NCBI GenBank assembly: GCA_014529385.2
Contig: CM043966.1
Span: 89,352,587 to 89,416,586, forward strand
Reading direction: 5' to 3'
DNA: 64,000 nucleotides
Origin: Adiantum capillus-veneris
Lineage: Eukaryota > Streptophyta > Polypodiopsida > Polypodiales > Pteridaceae
The notes beneath the pieces are model-generated. The model saw only the letters and a list, made by a program, of their open reading frames with translations. It made no database searches and was not told the origin of the DNA. This document shows positions 56,286-64,000 of this stretch, piece by piece. The translations under genes and the position numbers were made by a program. The number at the start of each line of letters is the position of its first letter. Position 1 is the first letter of the stretch.

Positions 56286-56482
56286 CACCACACACAATGA
56301 TAACCGGATTTGATTAATTCAAAAGTTGGGTTTAGGGTTACAAAAATTATATACTGTCCTCCATAGAGGCTCGTTCCCACAAAGTCTAATGGCTGCTCAA
56401 ATATTACAAAAAGTATCATTCCGCTTCAAAAAATAATGGTACAACATATTGGGGAAACTTCTTTTGTGTTCCACCGTCAACA
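55626..56482 (-). repeat. B 5' LTR (857 bp)
   Basis: Plus-strand ends TGTTGGCAGATACG and CCGTCAACA. It has a CT microsatellite at about 56253-56281, much longer than in the 3' copy, and the half-site CACGTATAAAGACAGG at 55969-55984. The GCATG duplication follows at 56483. Confidence 0.93.
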
Positions 56483-56487
56483 GCATG

Positions 56488-57598
56488 ATGCCTATATACT
56501 GTATGATCCTAGCTCTACCCACAACATTATATCTATTGAGCTAGCTAGTAAGCTAGAAACTCATGACTATGAGAGGGAGATGTGATAAAAGAAGATGGAG
56601 CTTTCAAAAGGGCAAGAAGCTTCAATCACTCCATTGATTGGGAAGCTTAGGCTCCATGTACAAAGTTATGTCAAGAAAGAAGGTTTCTTCATTTCTCCAC
56701 TCAAGCATGAAGATTTTATCTTAGTGGCACCATGGTTTGATCACATGGATGCCACTATGAAGTCTCCTTAAAGAAAAGTACTCTTTTCCTATAGAGGCAA
56801 GGATGTTGCACTTGATGTAAATAGTGTAGGAAGCACTATACCACTTATACAGACTAGAGCGTTAGACAAAGTAATGAAAAGTTGGCTTTCTTGTTACATT
56901 GTTTTTGTGAAGGAGTCTAAGAAAGAGGCGCATGTTCCTAATGAAGTTAAAATATATTGAAACCAAAGAGGAGTTAGAATTCTCTAGTTTCTTGAATGGA
57001 TTTCAAGATGTGTTTATAGATAATATTCCTAGGGAGCTACATCCAAAAGGGGACAATAAGATCATTCCATAGGACTTCTACTTGGTAGTTCACCTCCTAA
57101 TAAGTCTCCTTAATGAGTCTCACCAACTCAACAAGAGGATATTATGCAGCAAGTGAATGAGCTTGTAGAAAAAGGGATGGTCAAGCCTAGTTCATCTCCA
57201 TTTTTTTGACTAGTTCTACTAGAACAAAAGAAAGATGTTACTTATAGAATGTGTATGGACTATCGAGTGCTTAATCAGATAACCATAAAAAATAGATCTA
57301 TAATTCACTAGATAGAAGATATATTCAATAAGCTACAAGGGTCGATCTACTTTAGTAGAATAGATCTCAAAATTGGTTATCATCAAATAGGGATTGTACC
57401 TGAAAACATTTATAATATGGCCTTTCGTACAACCTTTGGCATATATGAGTTCTTGGTACTCTTTTCTGGCTTGCCCATGCGCCAACTATCTTTAACCAAA
57501 TGATGGAGAGGCTCTTTAGATCTCATCAAAGCTTCATGGGAGTCTTTTTCGACGACATTATCATCTATTTCAAGTTTATTGAGGAACATAAAACACCA
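56488..57598 (+). pseudogene. F protease and reverse transcriptase, degenerate
   Basis: Continues F Gag after the B insertion. The protease remnant has YDPSSTHNIIS where D-x-G-(A/S)-x-x-N-F-I-S is expected. An FLNGFQDVFIDNIPREL segment follows (about 56985), then QVNELVEKG-type sequence, MCMDYRVLNQITIKN (about 57250), IDLKIGYHQIGI and FRTTFGIYEFLV, and a trace of the catalytic block, FFDDIII (about 57548). Stops are frequent. The RT is cut at 57598 by copia G. Confidence 0.78.
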
Positions 57599-58352
57599 TA
57601 TTAGTGAGCTTGGGAATTTTCCAATTCTTGCAAGAAAAGTGGAATACAACAAGGATCTAGTTGCAAGAAGAAGAGTAGAGAGAGATATGATACAAAGTAG
57701 ATTAGTGGAAAATAGTAGAAAATACAAGGGACTAACAATCCTTTGACAAGGATGTGCGTGTGTGCATCAAGTGTGCACACCATTCACCAAATTACTCATG
57801 AGAAGGCCTCCTTATATAGATGTAAGGGAGCCTTTAAACGGCCATGTGTAGCCACTCTTAGATAGCCAAGTCCAAGTAGAACTCGGCCAAGCATCCATGT
57901 GTGTGGCCGCCCTTATGTAACCAAGTCAAAGTAGGACTCTCCCATATGCCCATGTGTAGCCAATTTGGGTAGACAAGTCCGCCTAGAACTCGGCCACCGG
58001 CCAAGGAAATCCTGCCATCGGCCACTGACCACCGGCCAAAGGCCACAGACAACCGGTCACCGATCATCAGACGGCTATTTTTTATTGTCTTTTGACCGTC
58101 ATCCGACCGTCATCTGGCCAATATATTTAGCAAAAGGAATATTTTGATGAATATCCCAAGGCCTTCAAAGTTGGCCCTGAATTTTCTTCGTACCATCCAT
58201 GATCACAAATAGAGATCTCATCAACATGCAAAGTTGGAATCCACTAAATAATGTGAACGATTGGCTTCTCCTCATATGGGGTCCTTACAAACTGTGCAAC
58301 ATATATTGTGGTGGAAAAACTAAGATAGGCGGGCATTGCAAGTATACCAACA
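57599..58352 (-). repeat. G 3' LTR (about 754 bp) and polypurine tract
   Basis: On the minus strand it starts TGTTGGTATACTTGC at 58352, right after a G-rich tract (58353-58367), and ends near 57599 as CTCACTAATA, apparently a TAACA end with one change. A CATCTATATAAGG word at about 57811-57823 on the minus strand is a plausible TATA box. The left end follows CACCA at 57594-57598, the likely duplication. The other LTR is outside the window, so the left limit is inferred. Confidence 0.7.
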
Positions 58353-58384
58353 CCCCACACCCCCCCCCAATGAACACCCGAAGG

Positions 58385-59737
58385 TGCTCTATGTTGACTG
58401 TGTGCCAACTCCAAGTTTATGAAGATGTCAAAGTAGCTGGTCTTTCCCTAGAGCTTTGGTGAGATATCTGCATAATTATCTTCATTAGGACACTAATCTA
58501 GCTCCACAATCTCATCCTCAATTAGCTCTTGAACATAAGACATGGTTCTTGGTGATCGCCATGCAACTCTGGTTGTCACATTGAAGTGTTGTTGTTGAAT
58601 CAAGAGAAACACCTAAGTCCATGAGAACTCACCTGAGCCAAACTGCTTCACAAGCTGCAAAACAAGCAGCTTTGTACTTTGCTTCCGTTGAAGAAAGAGT
58701 GATGGTTGGGTGCTTCTTGCTGATCCAAGAAAGCACTCTAGAACCAAGCGAGAAACAAAATCCAGAGACTAACTTTCTTGAATCACAATCTCCTTCCCAA
58801 TCAGAGTCACAATCCACTAAGAGTATTTGTGCCAATGACATAGACAATGTCATGGCCCAAAGTACCTTTGATGTACTTAAGAACACGCATACTTGCCTTG
58901 GTTGGTTGGAAAACCTGCTTAAAACACCTACTACAAAAGAAGTATCTGGCCTAGTGTTACACAAGAAAATTAAGCTTCCCACAAGTTTTTTGTACTTTTT
59001 GATGTCGACTAAGGGAGAAGAATATTCCATGGAGAGTTTTGCATTTACCTCTATTGGAGTGCTCACAGGTTTGCAACCCATCATGCCAAAAGCTTTTAGG
59101 ATCTCTGTTGCATACTTTTGTTGAGAGATGAAGATGTCTTTTGAGTATTGCAAAACCTCAATCCCCAAATAGTAATGCAATAAAACCCAAGTCTATCATT
59201 TTGAATTTAGAGCTCAAACTCTCACGAGTTTGTTGGATCAACTCTTTGTGGTCACAACATACGGGCAACATACAAGACAATAATGACTTGTTTCCCATTC
59301 TCTCTAAGCACATATAAATTTGCTTCAGAAGCACTTCTTCTAAAGCCAAGTTTTTTAAAAAACTTATCAATTCTAACATACCATGCTCTTGGTGACTGTT
59401 TCAGGCCGTATAAAGCCTTCTTCAATTTGCAAATCTTTTGTTTTGAATGAGGTGACTCAAACCCTGGTGATTGTTCTGTATACACCTCCTCCTTGAGAAG
59501 TCCATTCAAAAATATAGATACAACATCCATTTGGTGAACAACCCACAAATAGAAAGCAGCAAGAGCAAGCACAAGATGAATAATTGTCATTCGAGCTGTG
59601 GGAGCGAAGGTGTCACTAACATCAAACCCTTCAACTTGAGAGAAACTAACTTGGCTTTGTACTTTTGCAAAGAGGCATCAGATTTATGCTTGAGCTTGTA
59701 CACCCATTTTGTGCCGATGACTTTCTTCCTTGGAGGC
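58385..59737 (-). pseudogene. G copia reverse transcriptase-RNase H
   Basis: Minus-strand copia polymerase. From right to left: VIGTKWVYKLKHKSD (about 59715-59670), the APTARM-like start and DVVSIFLNGLLKEEVY (about 59520), LYGLKQSPRAWYVRI (about 59400), IIVLYV where YVDD should follow (changed to YVARML, about 59255), MHYYLGIEV (59180), then STPIEVNAKL, the RNase H DCDSDWEGD and SWISKKHPTITLSSTEAKY (about 58715), and a frameshifted TKALGKT end near 58470. The catalytic YVDD appears lost and frames change. The N-terminus is cut at 59737 by the CACTA element. Confidence 0.85.
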
Positions 59738-59769
59738 CACTACAAGAGGTTGTGTGCTCTTGTGATGCT

Positions 59770-59998
59770 GTTAGCGACGGAAATACACTGGGTTTTTATA
59801 ACCCCCGGCGTCGCTAAAACCGTCGCTACGAGCGTCACTATATGCGTCGCTATAAGCGTCGCTATGAGCGTCTCTATATAGCGACGCTCATAGTGACGGT
59901 CATAGCGACGGTTATAGCGACGTTTACACAGAAGACTATAGCGACGCTCATAGCGATGCTACAGAGCCATAAATAGCGACGGTTATAGCGACGCCCGA
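59770..59998. repeat. H subterminal repeats, TAGCGACG in both orientations
   Basis: About a dozen copies or near-copies of the 8-mer TAGCGACG or its complement CGTCGCTA. Plus-strand CGTCGCTA forms dominate to about 59880 and TAGCGACG forms after it, so the block can fold back on itself. In En/Spm such subterminal repeats bind TNPA; the role here is by analogy. Confidence 0.88.
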
Positions 59999-60348
59999 GA
60001 GAAATTTTTTTTGGTGGCAGGGCATTCAACCATCAACCATATTGTACTTGATTCACTTTTTAAAAAAAGTGCAAGGGTAGATAATAGACCCAAAATAGTC
60101 ACCCACAAGACGCATTGTTTGCAAAATTGACAATTGTACACATCATAGGCAAAATGAATTGATTGGCAAATGTAATAATGACAATTGTACAACATCATAG
60201 GCATAAAGAATTGATTGGCAAAAGGAACTGCGGTGACAAATGTAATAATATACATGGTTCAAAAAGACGTATAAAATCGGTCTCATGATACATAAGCTAT
60301 GAGAAACCCTAAACTAATGCTATCTAGCTACGGCTAAACTGACGTCGT
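59999..60348. other. H 3' untranslated region
   Basis: Between the subterminal block and the stop of the TNPA-like gene. No gene seen. A 29-bp segment with GACAATTGTACA and ATCATAGGCA recurs at about 60129 and 60179. Confidence 0.5.
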
Positions 60349-61658
60349 CTAGTCAGACGTCTCATCGTGTCCAAGCGGCGTATCTGTCGGATTCTGCAAA
60401 AAAAGAGAATAAGACAGCTTTCAGTAAGTATAAACATATAACGACATTTATAAAACAATACAAAAAATAGAAAAGAGTAAACCCTAATACTAACCATGCC
60501 GCCGCGAGAACTGAGAATGTCCATCAGAGCGTTTAAGCCCTTCCTGCCTGCATACTCGCGCTCGTACGGTGTGGGATCACGTCCTGTCATCGACCACTGT
60601 CAAAACATACAAAGATTTCATTATGTTAGAAATAAAAAACTCATAAACCCTAAACTATCGAACATAAAGAGCAATGCGAAAACACTTACAAAATCGGCCT
60701 CAAATGATGCCCATCCACCGCTCCCCAAGTGGTGCGAGCTCCCTACCTCTACTCGCGCTCTGGCTGCATCCTTTTGTTGCTTCCACTTGTCGGGATTCTC
60801 GCGCGCTGCTTTCTTCGCATTCGTCCAATCTTCTTTGGCCAGCCAATCTGGCCTGTTCCACCCATTCTTGACTGCTTTTTGCACTTCGGAACGCTTGTGT
60901 TTGCAGTATTCGCGCATTCGAATCTTCATCAGGTCTTCATTGAAGCGCTGATCCCGTGTTGGAACGGGAAACTCATCATGAAGTATGCTAATGACTCTGT
61001 TTTTTAAATCACTTGGTACTTCACTCCATTTGTTTAGTATGTAGTGTCTAAACAACTGAGAGCAAAGACCACGCATGCGCGAGATCACCTTCTTGCCGTC
61101 ATCATCCATGATGATGACGCCGCTGAAGTCGACGGAGTAAGACAAGCCCTCTGGCCGGTGACGCGTGAACCTGGGTGTCCCGGCAGGGGTCTCTAGCGGC
61201 GTGTCGATGGGGGTACGGACGTCAGGTGTCTCCACCGGCGTCTGGGCCCCGAAGCAAGGAGTGTCGAGTGGGGTGGCTCCTGGCGGAGTAGGTAGAGGTG
61301 TGTAGCTGCTAGGAACAGTCAGCCGTGCAAAACCTGGCGTAGATGGCGATGCGATGGCTGGTGTGGGGGCGGGCAAAGAAGGGGAGGGTAAAGAGCCTCG
61401 TCGAACACGAGGCGGTGTGGAGGCATCGATGGCGGAATCCCCACAACAACCGCCACCGCCACCACTAGAGCGCCGGTGTCTAGACGAGTGTGAAGCTCGT
61501 CTCGTCGACGCCGAAGCTTCGGAGCGCGCCGAATGCTCCGAAAGAGAGGGAGATGCGGATGGAGTAGGAACGCGCGATGATGCGCCAGAGCGATGACGCT
61601 CCACGTACCACTGTCTCTGCTGCGGTGACAAAGAAGAAAGAAACTCCTCATCATCCAT
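60349..61658 (-). CDS. H TNPA-like protein, three exons
   Basis: I place exons at 61658-60690, 60596-60495 and 60393-60349, with introns bounded by GTAAGT..ACAG and GTTAGT..GCAG. All joins keep the frame, giving 371 residues. The N-terminus (MDDEEFLSSLSPQQRQW) leads to a Ser/Pro/Thr-rich disordered region with TP-repeats. Residues 190-320 form a conserved plant transposase-24-like domain with LFRHYILNKWSEVPSDLKN, MREYCKHKRSEVQKAVKNG and WLAKEDWTNAKKAARENP, ending PxxLGSGG-type. TNPA proteins bind subterminal repeats. An AG immediately before the ATG (61661) leaves open an extra upstream exon. The frame is intact. Confidence 0.82.
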
Positions 61659-61930
61659 ACCTGCATTAAACACACGAATATTTAAACTTAATATTGAATG
61701 AATAGAGTAGACAATGACGCAAAGACCATTAAATACAATGACATAATGACGCATATAAATACAATGACGCAATGAATTGAGTGATAGAAGAGGCAAGTCG
61801 AAAACTCAGAATTTTCAATCAAAAGATGTGAGCGCGAGTAGAAAAGAGCGTAATACACCATGGAAGGTACTTAGAGAGCCAGAGCTTTTACAACACGGAG
61901 CAAAATTGTTCAAATACAATATTTGTGGCT

Positions 61931-62593
61931 TTAAGAGATCTCTCTCTCATCCTCGCATAACTCAGCATAACTTCCTATATCTATATAGAGCTCTCCGTTT
62001 AAACACATATCCTCTGTTTCATTTTGTAGCTCCTCTGCATGCACCCCATATAGAGTAGTAGCATCTTGATGCTCGTCTGGCACCACCGCAGCGGCTTCTG
62101 ATTGAGCATCTTCTCTGATCTCCTCCATTGATGCCGTTGTGATTGGCACATGGTAGCCTTCATACGTCCTTGCACTACGAGGGGCTACCTCTATGACGTA
62201 CCACCAGTTTGATGTAGACTTTGTAGGATGAAATATTACCTGCCAGAGCCACATAACTTACATGAGAGCTTTCAAGCACATAACTTGTAAAAGGGGGATG
62301 TTAACTATTTACATACTTACTTGTTCACAATGCTCGGGTAGTACGAAAGTGTCTCTTAGGTCAGTCCATTTCTTAGTAGAATCCACCTCAAGAAAACCAG
62401 ACTCTCCTCTACGCACAGTAGCGTTGCGACCCTCCATGATTATCTTGAACCATTGCACGTCGAACAAGTCGACAAAAAATCCTCTGTAATCGATCCTCAA
62501 AATCTCTTGCAGCGTGCCGAAGTAAGTGAGTTCCGCCACCACAGGATCTGCATCAGAGGAACGTCGTCGACTAGACTGTTCAAATTTTGCCAT
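61931..62593 (-). CDS. H DUF4216-type transposase part, two exons
   Basis: Exons 62593-62331 and 62239-61931 join as GAACAA|GTAATA across an intron with GTAAGT and GGCAG. The protein contains YFGTLQEILRIDYRGFFVDLFDVQWF and WKxxLRDTFVLPEHCEQVIFHPT, the beta-rich domain that ends plant CACTA tnp2 proteins (DUF4216), then an acidic tail. It normally belongs to the same protein as tnp2, so the Met at 62593 may be internal. The frame change and stops between here and 62812 suggest a break or an unseen intron. Confidence 0.75.
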
Positions 62594-62595
62594 GA

Positions 62596-63948
62596 TTCCA
62601 CAATCTTGAGTAAAACGCTTTTTGTCGAACCGTCAGATAGTGCATCGGTGGTCGTCTTCCCCGTCTCCACTCGATTCGTGCCCTTTGTCGCTCTTGCTTT
62701 GCATCCTCATATTGTGAAATCCACTTTTGCATCACTGGATTGTGAAGCATGCAAAATCAGTTGATTTTAGCCTCTAGATCTTCCGTCATCTTCTTCTCAA
62801 CACCGAGATTTCACATGACAATCCCAGATATGCGCTCATCATCTATGGTTCGCCATAGCGTGTCCCGGGCTTTATCAAATCCATCTAGCCACTCTCCAAT
62901 GTACAATAGGGACTCTGATACCAACCAACCTTCTGCCATGCTACCCTCCGGACGTGCCTTTTGATGCACATATCCCTTAAGCGTTTTCATGAAACGTTCT
63001 AAGAAGAACATCCATCTGGAATGAACTGTGCCAGCTATTTCCACCTCATCAACTATGTGAACAAGAAGATGCACCTGAATGGTTAGCATGGTAGTAGGAA
63101 AATGTTTCTCAAACATGCACACAAGCTTCGCAGCATTTAGTTTGGCGAATGGTATGGAGTCTACGTTGATCTCCTTTTGTGAGATCCATTGCACCAGCTT
63201 TGCAAGTTTGTAGATTGTGTTACAGATGTCGAGAGACAAACATCCCTCAATGGCAGCCGGTAAAATAAACTATAAAGTATGTGCAGCAATGATATTAAAG
63301 TCCACATTTTATGCAATGATATTAAAGTCCACTATGAACATACCTGACACATTTTATGCCAATCGTGTGACTTCAAACCGGTAAGCTTTCCTTCTTTAGT
63401 AAAACACGTTCGGAGCGAGTGCATTACGCCAGTGGGGGTCCGTAAAGATCGAATGGTCTCTTTTACTTTGCGTTCTTGGGCTCCTGTGAAAATCCATGGT
63501 GCTTGAGGGAGTTTTATCGATCCATCAGACGCTGTTTGCGGCCAATATTGCTCCATACGATCCACATTTCTAAGGTCAACTCTGGCTCCCAAAGTATCTT
63601 TCTTGCCGGTCAGATGGTCCCATAGTAGATTACCCACATTCTTGAATATGTGCATTGGATCGAGCAAGTGATTGATCATGAGTCGGGGCCAGTATGGTAA
63701 CTCGTACCATAGAGATAGTCTCTTCATCCCTGGAGGCAATCCGTCATTGCACATCTCCTTCTGCTCTAACCATGCTTGTGCAGACATCCTTGGTGGCTCT
63801 TCTCCCAAAAAGCCGTCGCGTAACACATGATTCTCTGGAAGATACGCTTGATGACCTTCGTAGATTTGCTTCTTCAGTGAGGGCGCCCTACGTGCATTCA
63901 GTCTAGGTCCACATGTGACACATGCTCTGTATCCGCTTGTTTGAAGCC
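62596..63948 (-). pseudogene. H tnp2 transposase with DUF4218 domain, partly broken
   Basis: Exon 63948-63344 starts after a GCAG acceptor and holds the tnp2 core: QTSGYRACVTCGPRLNARRA, MKRLSLWYELPYWPRLMINH, LLDPMHIFKNVGNLLWDHL and LTGLKSHDWHKMCQ. A 74-bp intron (GTATGT..TATAG) with a short duplicated segment is followed by exon 63269-62811, carrying FILPAAIEGCLSLDICNT and the DUF4218 part (HFPTTMLTIQVHLLVHIVDE, HSRWMFFLERFMKTLKGYV, RPEGSMAEGWL). The frame meets TGA at 62812 and again near 62755, though a related CMLHNPVMQKWISQYEDAK stretch continues after it. Catalysis needs the acidic residues of the tnp2 core, which I could not assign. The 5' part lies beyond the window. Confidence 0.8.
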
Positions 63949-64000
63949 CTGCATGTATACACATGATAATAGATCAACTATGGGAAAAAACAAGATTTAC

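Larger units (their letters stand above)
4950..56482 (-). mobile_element. Element B: large Ty3/gypsy (Tat/Athila-like RT) with nested insertions
   Basis: B runs on the minus strand between LTRs 55626-56482 (5') and 4950-5786 (3'), flanked by GCATG on both sides. Removing elements A, C, D and E leaves roughly 20 kb. Gene order on the minus strand is leader array, Gag, protease, RT-RNase H, duplicated zinc module, integrase, second protease-like domain, spacer array, ORF3. The RT has FLDGFSGYNQ and YMDD; the FLDGFSGYNQ form is typical of the plant non-chromodomain Tat/Athila branch. LTRs differ at about 10% of sites in the part I compared, and the coding parts carry many stops, so B is an old relative of A. 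Confidence 0.93.
4066..57598 (+). mobile_element. Element F: old Ty3/gypsy host element, split by B and G
   Basis: F is the outermost host for most of the window. Gag lies left of B and protease-RT lies right of B, in the same plus-strand order, and the two sides meet at the GCATG duplication (4945-4949 and 56483-56487). F's RT is in turn interrupted at 57598 by copia G, so RNase H and integrase, if present, are beyond the window. LTRs were not found. The many stops on both sides make it the most decayed of the gypsy elements apart from E. Confidence 0.75.
59738..64000 (-). mobile_element. Element H: CACTA (En/Spm) DNA transposon, left part
   Basis: The left end is CACTACAAGAGGTTGTG at 59738, the CACTA family terminal repeat, with GGC (59735-59737) as the likely 3-bp duplication. 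Next comes a 200-bp subterminal block of TAGCGACG repeats and then minus-strand genes for a TNPA-like protein and the tnp2/DUF4218/DUF4216 transposase. The other end lies beyond 64000. It interrupts copia G. The tnp2 words (LDPMHIFKNV) differ from the usual angiosperm form LDVMHIEKNV, so the element may belong to a less common branch. Confidence 0.9.

Noticed and set aside
4950-56482. A and B as integrated pararetroviruses
   Set aside because: Both have true LTRs, target duplications, primer sites and an integrase with D, D, E residues, which fits LTR retrotransposons and not integrase-free pararetroviruses.

Overview
This window is repeat-dense nuclear DNA of a land plant. Nearly all of it is transposable elements inserted into one another; I see no single-copy host gene, rRNA, tRNA or CRISPR array. 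Plant origin follows from the family mix: Ty1/copia elements primed by initiator Met-tRNA, a Ty3/gypsy chromovirus, very large Ty3/gypsy elements with Tat/Athila-like reverse transcriptase and an Asp-tRNA-type primer site, and a CACTA (En/Spm) transposon with CACTACAAGA ends. The nesting suggests a large genome. The species cannot be fixed from this sequence.

Layout from the outside in (letters are mine). K (290-2315, +) is an internally deleted copia with a perfect ATAAA target duplication. F (+) is an old Ty3/gypsy host: gag at 4066-4949, protease/RT at 56488-57598. B (4950-56482, -, duplication GCATG) sits inside F. B itself is split by four insertions: E (left end 8059, -, chromovirus remains), D (11932-15590, +, short copia carrying gag-protease only, duplication CTTCT), C (26278-32198, +, chromovirus with about 122-bp LTRs, duplication CCCCG) and A (33543-51474, -, duplication CCTGT). 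To the right, F's RT is cut by copia G (LTR 57599-58352, RT-RNase H to 59737, -), and G is cut by the CACTA element H (59738 to beyond the right edge, -). LTR divergence (B about 10% over the first third, C about 6%, D about 4%, A under 1%) agrees with this order.

A and B are two ages of one element family and are the most interesting part. On their coding (minus) strand both run: LTR, Asp-type primer site, a long leader, an extended Gag with two zinc knuckles, protease, RT-RNase H, a duplicated zinc-finger module, integrase, a second aspartic-protease-like domain, a long non-coding spacer, and ORF3 (733 aa in A) of unknown function. Before gag and again before ORF3 lies an array of a 24-bp palindrome (two 10-bp arms around a CGCG-type centre), 22 copies in all, repeated every 281-287 bp with one short 125-135-bp step in three of the four arrays. 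The LTRs carry a related half-site at an aligned position, and its sequence changes between A and B in step with the arrays. I read this as an element-specific recognition or RNA-structure system tied to separate expression or packaging of gag-pol and ORF3. That is inference.

Other points: D is a small element with Gag-protease, an in-frame TAG and a downstream ORF of unknown origin, without integrase or RT. The eight base differences between A's two LTRs all fall within 113 bp. H carries a three-exon TNPA-like gene plus tnp2/DUF4218/DUF4216 exons, partly broken.
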